Shown: one piece after another, positions 1 to 4,928 of the stretch
Position numbering within the stretch: the stretch's first letter is position 1
How the letters are laid out: the number at the start of each line of letters is the position of its first letter
Assembly (NCBI GenBank): GCA_902796815.1
Contig: CADBQL010000434.1
Location: 1-9,383 of the forward strand
DNA length: 9,383 bases
Direction: 5' to 3'
Source: an uncultured Coriobacteriaceae bacterium
Lineage (GTDB): Bacteria; Actinomycetota; Coriobacteriia; Coriobacteriales; Eggerthellaceae
Translations under genes and position numbers: made by a program
The notes under the pieces: model-generated
The model's database searches: none
Told to the model about the DNA's origin: nothing
The model's input: only the letters and a program-made list of their open reading frames with translations

Positions 1-647
1 AAATACTGTTGGCAAAACGCGATGTCCGCTTCGTCCATCGCCAGTCCGCGTTCGGCGATGAAAGACGCGAGACCCCGCTCGTCAAGCGTGCGGAAACCCC
101 CAATGACCTCGACGGGATCGGGCTCGGGGTAATCCATCTTGAGCGTGTCGACGGCATCGAGCGATGCTTCGCGCGACTCGACCGGATTGATGACGTAGCG
201 CTTAACGATCTCTACATCTTCATCGGTCAGATCGCCTTCAAGCACGTAGACTTTTGCAGCGCGCACTTCGGGACGCTCTCCACAGGAAATGAGCTGGATG
301 CACTCGCTTGCCGAAGCGGCCCGCTGATCGAATTGCCCGGGAAGAGCTTCAACGGCAAACACGCGAGCGCCCTTCGCGATTGGGTCGACACCCGTGTTCC
401 CCTCGCCCCGATCAGTGGCGTCAGGTTCCGCCAGCTCGCGACACGTCACATCAGATTGCGGCTCGCTGAACACGGTCGGCACGCACGCTTCAAACAGCTT
501 GGATCCAATCCCCTCGACATCATAGCGGTTGACCAGGCGCAATTTCTCCAGATGCGCTATGCCCAGAATTTCTCGGAGCTCCTTCAAGAGCGCCTGGGCC
601 TCAACATCAAACCCCGCCCTCTTTTCAACGTATACGCGTGAAACCAT
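1..647 (-). CDS. purL: Phosphoribosylformylglycinamidine synthase (FGAR amidotransferase), N-terminal 215 residues; gene runs off the left edge
   Basis: PurL converts FGAR, ATP and glutamine to FGAM in cytoplasmic purine synthesis. The ATG is at 645-647, with GGAAGG (656-661) 8 nt upstream, and no stop occurs through position 1. Family-typical stretches are visible: VYVEKRAGFDVEAQ at residues 6-19, RLVNRYDVEGIGSKLF near 37-52, VFAVEALPGQFDQRA near 96-110, AKVYVLEGDLTDEDV near 131-145 and KRYVINPVESREASLD near 149-164. These match the long single-chain PurL of Clostridia and some Actinobacteria (about 1250 residues), in which this portion is the PurS-like N-terminal domain; the synthetase and glutaminase domains lie outside the window. 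An Asp/Glu/Gly-rich segment around residues 63-92 is probably a flexible loop. The gene has its own promoter and lies downstream of the terminator of the repeat-protein gene, so it is probably transcribed independently. Family assignment is from recall, with no alignment run. Confidence 0.93.
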   Translation of the reverse strand, partial: MVSRVYVEKRAGFDVEAQALLKELREILGIAHLEKLRLVNRYDVEGIGSKLFEACVPTVFSEPQSDVTCRELAEPDATDRGEGNTGVDPIAKGARVFAVEALPGQFDQRAASASECIQLISCGERPEVRAAKVYVLEGDLTDEDVEIVKRYVINPVESREASLDAVDTLKMDYPEPDPVEVIGGFRTLDERGLASFIAERGLAMDEADIAFCQQY

Positions 648-691
648 ATCTGCCGCCTTCCCACATACCGCGCGGTTTTTTACCTGAAACC

Positions 692-720
692 ATTATAGAG
701 AATCAATGGGTGCGAAACAA
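692..720 (-). promoter_or_regulatory. Sigma-A-type promoter of purL
   Basis: On the minus strand a consensus -10 TATAAT (692-697) is preceded, across a 17-nt spacer, by TTGTTT (715-720), a partial -35. Transcription would start near 685, giving a leader of about 40 nt before the purL ATG at 647. The promoter lies just past the terminator at 775-814, which supports separate transcription. No purine riboswitch or other long leader fits in this space. Confidence 0.6.
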
Positions 721-774
721 AGCCGCATTCGGACCGCATGACTTTGAAAGCTGGGGAAATAAGCGCACGCTGGC

Positions 775-814
775 AAAAAAATGCAACCAAAAGGGAGGCT
801 CCCTTTTGGTTGCA
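775..814 (-). terminator. Rho-independent terminator of the repeat-protein gene
   Basis: A perfect 15-bp inverted repeat (arms 782-796 and 800-814, 3-nt loop) reads TGCAACCAAAAGGGA and its complement. On the minus strand it is followed by seven T residues (775-781), the classic intrinsic terminator form. It begins 24 nt past the stop codon at 838. The plus-strand side is followed by A residues, so it is directional for minus-strand transcription. Confidence 0.9.
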
Positions 815-837
815 AAAAAGATGACGCTCAGCTCGTG

Positions 838-1800
838 CTACGCTTCGGAAGCTTCTTCGGCGGGCGCCTCTTCAGCAGCGGGCTCCTCGGCGGGTGCCTC
901 TTCAGCAGCGGACTCCTCGGCGGGCGCCTCTTCGGCAACAGGCTCCTCGGCGGGCTTCACGCCGCCGATGGTACCGTCGCCGTCCAAGTCTATCCCAACG
1001 ACCTCCTCAACGCGGTTCTTGGCTTTGGAAACCACATCTTCAGCGGGCTGTTTGGCCTCGTCAGGCTCTTCGATGTCTTCAATCTTGGCGCTTCCAATCA
1101 CGCCATCGCCATCAAGGTCGCGTCCCGTCAGCTCCTCGGCCTTATTCTTAGCGCCAGCAAACGCTCCTTCGACGGCGGGCTTGGCCGACTTCGCAACGTT
1201 TTCGACGACGGTCGATGCGGCAGCGATGGCGCCCTCGACGGCGGGCTTGGCAGCTTCGTAGGCTTCACCAGCCTTCTGCCTGACCGTTTCGACTGCGCTG
1301 CCGATAGCAGGACCCGCTGCATTGGCTGCTTCACCTGCTGCAGTAGAGACTGCGGCGATGGCGCCCTCGACGGCGGGCTTGGCAGCCTCGTAGGCCTCAC
1401 CAGCCTTCTGCTTGGCCGTCTCAAAAGCCTCGCCAGCCTTCTGCTGCATATCGTCGATGACCGGCTTCGCCGCTGTAGCAGCCCCGTCGGTCTTACCCTT
1501 TACGGTGCCCATGACATCATCGAACACGACCTTTGCCTGCTCCGATGCGCCCTCGATTACGCTTGCCGCAGCGTTGAGAGCATCGTTGAAGGCATCGGTT
1601 GCACCCTTGATAAACTCTTCTGCAGGATCAGCGGCTTTTGCGGCCTCTTGCTCAGCCGCGCCTTCGGCCTCTGCGGCAGCTTCGGCGGAATCTGCCGCAT
1701 CGGCTACCGTTTCCTCAACCTGATCAGCAGTCTCAGCAGCTTCGGCAGCTTCGGCAGCCTCGTCAACTTGAGCAGCTTTTACCTCATCAACATCCGCCAT
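838..1800 (-). CDS. Ala/Glu-rich 11-residue-repeat (LEA-like) protein with two DxDGDG calcium-type loops and a Pro-Ala-Glu tail; function unknown
   Basis: A protein of 320 residues starting at the ATG 1798-1800, chosen because AGGAG (1808-1812) lies 7 nt upstream. No signal peptide or membrane segment is visible, so it is probably cytoplasmic. Residues 1-64 are acidic and Ala-rich. Residues 65-229 fall into fifteen 11-residue units without gaps; the clearest are QKAGEAFETAK (120-130), QKAGEAYEAAK (131-141 and again 175-185) and PAVEGAIAAVS (142-152). This pattern resembles the group 3 LEA/LEA_4 11-mer, known for amphipathic helices that form on drying or at membranes. Residues 228-239 and 271-282 carry DLDGDG-x-IG loops like EF-hand or dockerin calcium loops, but position 12 is Lys, not Glu. 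The second loop is preceded by a copy of the same helix (AKN-[KR]-x-EE). Residues 283-320 are PAEExxAEEA decapeptide repeats. The gene stands alone between its own promoter and terminator. A stress-protectant or envelope/nucleoid role is only inference; a compositionally biased shadow ORF is unlikely given the ribosome-binding site, promoter, terminator and structured repeats. Confidence 0.85.
   Translation of the reverse strand: MADVDEVKAAQVDEAAEAAEAAETADQVEETVADAADSAEAAAEAEGAAEQEAAKAADPAEEFIKGATDAFNDALNAAASVIEGASEQAKVVFDDVMGTVKGKTDGAATAAKPVIDDMQQKAGEAFETAKQKAGEAYEAAKPAVEGAIAAVSTAAGEAANAAGPAIGSAVETVRQKAGEAYEAAKPAVEGAIAAASTVVENVAKSAKPAVEGAFAGAKNKAEELTGRDLDGDGVIGSAKIEDIEEPDEAKQPAEDVVSKAKNRVEEVVGIDLDGDGTIGGVKPAEEPVAEEAPAEESAAEEAPAEEPAAEEAPAEEASEA
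851..955 (-). repeat. 30-bp tandem repeat, about 3.5 units, encoding the Pro-Ala-Glu tail
   Basis: Three near-identical 30-bp units (866-895, 896-925, 926-955) are followed on the 3' side of the gene by a diverged half unit (851-865). Each unit encodes a decapeptide of form PAEExxAEEA. The tract lies wholly inside the reading frame and a whole unit is ten codons, so gain or loss of units would keep the frame. Confidence 0.85.
1223..1411 (-). repeat. 57-bp direct repeat pair (1223-1279 and 1355-1411), 132-bp period
   Basis: Two 57-bp copies differ at two positions only, both GAA/GAG third-codon changes. The period is 132 bp, or 44 codons, exactly four 11-residue units, and it reproduces the segment from the QKAGEAYEAAK unit through the next PAVEGAIAA. 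The pair lies entirely within the repeat-protein gene and looks like an internal in-frame duplication. Confidence 0.85.
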
Positions 1801-1836
1801 AGCATATCTCCTGTCTCGTGTGAAATCCATGTGCCC

Positions 1837-1842
1837 ATTATA
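1837..1842 (-). promoter_or_regulatory. -10 box of the repeat-protein promoter
   Basis: A perfect TATAAT on the minus strand lies 36 nt before the ATG at 1800. The -35 region is weak; TTCCAA at 1861-1866 gives an 18-nt spacer. It sits between the upstream gene's terminator (1894-1934) and the ribosome-binding site, where a promoter is expected. Confidence 0.5.
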
Positions 1843-1893
1843 CGCAAACGAACATGACATTTGGAAAACACGTTCTCTACCATTGGGCAACTT

Positions 1894-1934
1894 GCAAAAA
1901 TGAGTCACGCCCCTGGGGCATAACTCATTTTTGC
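1894..1934 (-). terminator. Hairpin terminator of the membrane sulfatase-fold gene, containing its stop codon
   Basis: A 12-bp perfect outer stem (1894-1905 with 1923-1934; GCAAAAATGAGT and its complement) encloses a second small GC stem (GCCC at 1909-1912 with GGGC at 1916-1919). Read on the minus strand, an A-tract precedes and a T5 tract ends the hairpin, as in intrinsic terminators, although the T-tract is part of the stem and GCAAG follows it. The TGA stop of the upstream gene (1925-1927) is inside the stem. The symmetry would allow termination in either direction. Confidence 0.7.
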
Positions 1935-4132
1935 GCGTCGATGGTGCGCCCCGTTTCCGACCAGTTGTCCCAATTGAGAGCGTTCCCATCGATTAAGTAC
2001 TCGCGGAACTGTACCTCAGTCAAATCGGGCTCGCTATCGGTCGTCAGGTAATAGCGCTTGCGCGACGAATCGATATACCGGAACATCGAAAAACCTGCCC
2101 ACTCACTGCGCGTCCTGTACTCGGTGTAATCAAGCCCCATCGCATCGAGCACGGTCGGCTGCAGGTCGAGGTGGCTTACCGGCTTCTCATCGACGTATAT
2201 CGGCTGTTCAGATTCCTCAGTGGTCTGTTCGGGTTTCACGAACATGATCGGCGTCGACGTTTCCTCGATGGGATCGAGCGTGATGGTCCAATACCCATGG
2301 TCAGCTGTGACGATGATCGTCGTGTTTTCATAAACACCGAGCTTCTTCAAATCGGCGATATACTCCCCGACGATGCGCAGCGCACCAGCAGACTGCTTGA
2401 TGACGTCGGAGTTATCCTCGCCGAGGTCGTTCACTTCCTCATCGTAATTGAAGGGATAGTGCGATCCGAGCAAGTGAATGAACCTGAAAGCACCGTCGTA
2501 ATCGCCATCTTCAAGCGAAAGCCCGATGTCGCGCAGACGGTTGTAGTAGCGAATATCGTCCATGACGTAGATGGTCTCTTCGGGCGGCGCTTCGTCGCGG
2601 TAGAGCGTCAGAGATTGGTTGATCTGATCCGTATAGTACCAAAACGCCCATTTGAACGGCCACAATACATCGCGATAGAGCCCCATCTGATACAACGAGT
2701 ACAACGTCCCCTGAATGTTCATCATGGAGTCGGGTAGGTCGTGCATGTTGACGGTTTTGCTCGTGATGCCGTATTGCTCGGCCGCCGAAAGTTGTCCGAT
2801 TGTGAGCGAATCGGTATACAACCCGATCGAATAGTTCGCATTGTGGATGTCATCCAAAAACGAGCTGCGCGCGTACCGCTCGAGCTTATACGTCGAAAAT
2901 GCCTCGCTGAAACTCGGCATCTGCCCGGTCATCATCTCAGGAATGGCAAAACGCGTGGGAATCATCGCCGACGTGGCGTTTTCGTAGTTCACAAAGCCTG
3001 TAAAATCTTTGAGCGCATCAGGATTTCGATTCAAAACGCTCGTCAAATAGCTCGTATCGTACGTATCGAGTATGAAAACGATTACGTTGTGATTTGGATT
3101 GACCGTAAAAAGCTGGTCTTCGGTCATGACGACTTTTCCGCCAGCTGAAGCTTGCGCGCCCTCTCCCGCCCCATTCGACGGAGCGATGGCAAGGCTCGCA
3201 AGCCCAACCGCCTGAACGACCACCAGAAACACCGACACGATCGCAGCAACGCCCTGCGCCCGTCGTGCACGGACGATGCTGAACGTCAACGCCCCCACGA
3301 TCAAGGCAATCCACACGATCGAAGAGACAACCTGCATGACCATGTGATCAGCCCAGACAATCGTCGCGCCATCCGCGGCCGGCAACCCGTAATTGAGCAC
3401 GAGCGCCTGCACGTAGGCGCACAGACCTACGGCCACAACCAGCAGAAGGGCAATATTGAACGCCCGCCCCCGTAATATGGTAAGCACAAGCGTTATAAAC
3501 GCAATCATCCCCAGACCAGGGGCAATAAGAATCCACCAGACATCGGACAAGCCGTAGATGAGCGAAGACGCAGAACCAGCTACTATTTCGAGCGGAGCGA
3601 CGAAGAAAATCGTAAATGTGAAGAAAAGCGCAGCGAAAAACCCGTAGAGCGCGCGTTCTTTCCATGATGGCGCATACGTCTTGCGCTTCGTTGCCGAACG
3701 ACGCCGCGAACGCTTCTTCTCATGAGCGTGTGAACCGCGTCCGTCGTCGTCGGATTCGCCCATGGGCAGATCCGAAGCGGCGGAAACGTACGCTTCGGAA
3801 ACTAAGCTCCCGTCGGAAACGGCCACAGCAGGCTCGAGCTCATCACCGACCGCAACGCCATCGACGACTCGGTGAACGCTCGGCTCGAACTCCTTGCGCG
3901 CGTTTTCGTCGATGTCCAGAACGCGCAGAAGAGTCTTTCGACCGCGCCTGAGCGCGACGCCCGCAACTGTCGAAAGCGCCACGGCCACGCCAGCGATCGC
4001 TTGGATCGTATACGTCATGACCGAAGGGTCGATATAAGCGTAAGCTGGAACTACGAAAGCGCACGCAAGCAAGACAGCGACCGTCAGCGCCGATGCCAAA
4101 TCGTAAAGCGCCACTGCAAGACGCCTGACCAA
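1925..4132 (-). CDS. Polytopic membrane protein with extracellular alkaline phosphatase/sulfatase-fold domain (LTA-synthase-like hydrolase or transferase)
   Basis: A protein of 735 residues. The start is TTG (4130-4132), chosen because GAGAGGAG (4139-4146) lies 6 nt upstream and no in-frame ATG is near. Membrane segments are seen at about 13-33, 43-61, 161-181, 198-220, 224-247, 265-288 and 294-316. After the first comes AYIDP, a sequence common at this place in such membrane proteins. Residues 62-160 form a hydrophilic, probably cytoplasmic loop ending in a basic tract (KKRSRRRSATKRK, 139-151). The topology puts residues 317-735 outside. This domain has metal-site motifs of the superfamily: VIVFILDTYDTSYL (350-363, Asp356), HLLGSHYPF (553-561), TADHGYW (609-615, Asp611/His612) and SHLDLQPTVLDAMGL (653-667). 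PTRFAIPEMMTG (392-403) lies where the nucleophile is expected, Thr393 being a candidate. No cysteine occurs in the catalytic domain and CxPxR is absent, so a formylglycine sulfatase is unlikely; phospho-group transfer or hydrolysis on envelope polymers fits better. The substrate is unknown. Confidence 0.85.
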   Translation of the reverse strand: MVRRLAVALYDLASALTVAVLLACAFVVPAYAYIDPSVMTYTIQAIAGVAVALSTVAGVALRRGRKTLLRVLDIDENARKEFEPSVHRVVDGVAVGDELEPAVAVSDGSLVSEAYVSAASDLPMGESDDDGRGSHAHEKKRSRRRSATKRKTYAPSWKERALYGFFAALFFTFTIFFVAPLEIVAGSASSLIYGLSDVWWILIAPGLGMIAFITLVLTILRGRAFNIALLLVVAVGLCAYVQALVLNYGLPAADGATIVWADHMVMQVVSSIVWIALIVGALTFSIVRARRAQGVAAIVSVFLVVVQAVGLASLAIAPSNGAGEGAQASAGGKVVMTEDQLFTVNPNHNVIVFILDTYDTSYLTSVLNRNPDALKDFTGFVNYENATSAMIPTRFAIPEMMTGQMPSFSEAFSTYKLERYARSSFLDDIHNANYSIGLYTDSLTIGQLSAAEQYGITSKTVNMHDLPDSMMNIQGTLYSLYQMGLYRDVLWPFKWAFWYYTDQINQSLTLYRDEAPPEETIYVMDDIRYYNRLRDIGLSLEDGDYDGAFRFIHLLGSHYPFNYDEEVNDLGEDNSDVIKQSAGALRIVGEYIADLKKLGVYENTTIIVTADHGYWTITLDPIEETSTPIMFVKPEQTTEESEQPIYVDEKPVSHLDLQPTVLDAMGLDYTEYRTRSEWAGFSMFRYIDSSRKRYYLTTDSEPDLTEVQFREYLIDGNALNWDNWSETGRTIDAQK

Positions 4133-4193
4133 CGATCACTCCTCTCACGCGCGTTTGCGCCAAAAACCCACGACGCAATTCTTTGCTAGTCTA

Positions 4194-4199
4194 ATATAA
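4194..4199 (-). promoter_or_regulatory. Possible -10 box for the membrane sulfatase-fold gene
   Basis: TATATT on the minus strand lies in an AT-rich patch about 60 nt before the TTG start at 4132. No convincing -35 sits at 16-18 nt; the nearest TTGTCT/TTTGTC (4213-4219) is too close. It is placed between the lipoprotein terminator and this gene, where a promoter is needed. Confidence 0.3.
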
Positions 4200-4229
4200 A
4201 TTTTTGGCCTTGAGACAAACCACCATAAA

Positions 4230-4253
4230 GAAAGGCCGCAATTGCGACCTTTT
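4230..4253 (-). terminator. Rho-independent terminator of the lipoprotein gene
   Basis: On the minus strand AAAGGUCGCAA pairs with UUGCGGCCUUU around a palindromic AATT centre, preceded by an A-run and followed by CUUUAUGG. The one imperfect pair is G-U in the minus-strand RNA but C-A in the plus-strand RNA, which points to minus-strand function. The T-tract is short and broken, so strength is uncertain. Confidence 0.6.
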
Positions 4254-4290
4254 GCAGTTGCAGACCTTTGAGGTCTACGAGTCGATAGGT

Positions 4291-4324
4291 GCCCTGGGCG
4301 GCGGCCAGTTATTGCGCCCAGGGC
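4291..4324 (-). other. GC-rich 10-bp hairpin just past the lipoprotein stop
   Basis: Perfect arms GCCCTGGGCG (4291-4300) and its complement (4315-4324) enclose a 14-nt loop. It starts 11 nt beyond the stop codon at 4335. No T-run follows on either strand, so it is not a canonical terminator; it may protect the mRNA 3' end or act with the terminator at 4230-4253. Confidence 0.5.
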
Positions 4325-4334
4325 GACAATTGGC

Positions 4335-4781
4335 TTACTTAGACGCCTCGCCTGATGAAGCAGCTGAATCTGATGAAGCGTCTGTGGCGGCTTCTTTCTT
4401 GAACGTCATCGACGAGTCTTTTTGGATAACCGAGAGCTTTTCGTCCTCGAGCGAATACGTGATTTTGCTACCATCCATTTCGATCTCGCCCTCGTTCGGG
4501 CTCGTGGCCTTCCAGGTGCCCGCCATCGGTTCGTCGAACAGCACAAGCTCACACGTCCCATCAGCTTTTACTTCAAAGCTTACATCAAGACCTAGATCTG
4601 AAAGAGCCTTGATATCCTCCTCGCCCGTTTCGGTGCCGTCGCGCACCATGCTCACGAGACTCCAATTCCCCACCAGAGCGTCTTCACCGGAATCAGGTGC
4701 GCCAGCTGCACCACACCCCGCGAGTGCCAAGCACAACGCGAACGCGCAGCACAGTGCGGCGATTACGCCAGTTCTGTACAT
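4335..4781 (-). CDS. Small lipocalin-like lipoprotein, function unknown
   Basis: A protein of 148 residues with ATG at 4779-4781 and AAGGA (4789-4793) 7 nt upstream. A lipoprotein signal is clear: a short positive start (MYR), a hydrophobic stretch and the lipobox LALAGC with the lipidated Cys at 23, so the mature protein should be anchored to the outer face of the membrane. After a Gly/Ala/Asp linker, residues 37-128 read as alternating beta strands (VGNWSLVSM, SFEVKADGTCELVLF, AGTWKA, EIEMDGSKITYSL, KLSVIQ, MTFKK). The opening GNW/GxW and strand pattern resemble small lipocalin-like domains in lipoproteins of Gram-positive gut bacteria. Residues 129-148 form a Ser/Ala/Asp-rich disordered tail. 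The ligand is unknown. The gene lies 147 bases past helD and has its own terminator; cotranscription with helD is possible, as no clean terminator separates them. Confidence 0.8.
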   Translation of the reverse strand: MYRTGVIAALCCAFALCLALAGCGAAGAPDSGEDALVGNWSLVSMVRDGTETGEEDIKALSDLGLDVSFEVKADGTCELVLFDEPMAGTWKATSPNEGEIEMDGSKITYSLEDEKLSVIQKDSSMTFKKEAATDASSDSAASSGEASK

Positions 4782-4796
4782 CGCATTATCCTTCCC

Positions 4797-4883
4797 TTAC
4801 AGAACCATTAGCTTTTTCAAACAATAATACCCGATTTGATAACTACCTCGCGACGCTTCGAGAAAGCAGCACACTTCGCGCAT
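4797..4883 (-). CDS. Candidate 28-residue small ORF between helD and the lipoprotein gene
   Basis: On the minus strand a strong Shine-Dalgarno (AAAGGAGG, complement at 4887-4894) lies 3-4 nt before an ATG at 4881-4883. The frame stays open for 28 codons to TAA at 4797-4799, 15 nt before the lipoprotein start. The peptide begins MREVCCFLEASRG, has three Cys and ends in a hydrophobic KKLMVL. It has no known family. The spacing is shorter than ideal and the length is compatible with chance, so it could be a leader peptide, a small protein or nothing. Confidence 0.25.
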   Translation of the reverse strand: MREVCCFLEASRGSYQIGYYCLKKLMVL

Positions 4884-4917
4884 TGCCCTCCTTTCAGCTA
4901 TCCTGCGGAAAGGCAAT
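4882..4917 (-). other. Imperfect hairpin past the helD stop
   Basis: ATTGCC (4882-4887) can pair with GGCAAT (4912-4917), extended by TTTC/GAAA (4892-4895 with 4908-4911) across a 4-nt bulge. It lies 12 nt beyond the helD stop codon. No T-run follows on the minus strand, so termination here is doubtful. If formed, the stem would cover the ribosome-binding site of the small ORF at 4797-4883. Confidence 0.35.
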
Positions 4918-4928
4918 CACGCAGCGCT

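Noticed and set aside
9..641. A 210-codon open frame on the plus strand over purL
   Set aside because: The opposite strand encodes a clear PurL N-terminus with a ribosome-binding site and promoter; the plus-strand product resembles no family.
851..955. 30-bp tandem repeat considered as a CRISPR-like array
   Set aside because: The units are directly adjacent with no unique spacers, and they encode an in-frame decapeptide repeat.
781..1857. A 358-codon open frame on the plus strand, and another of 207 codons at 638-1261, opposite the repeat-protein gene
   Set aside because: These are antisense shadows of a repetitive GC-rich gene. They have no ribosome-binding site, their products are Ser/Gly/Leu/Phe-rich and meaningless, and the minus-strand gene has promoter, ribosome-binding site, terminator and ordered repeats.
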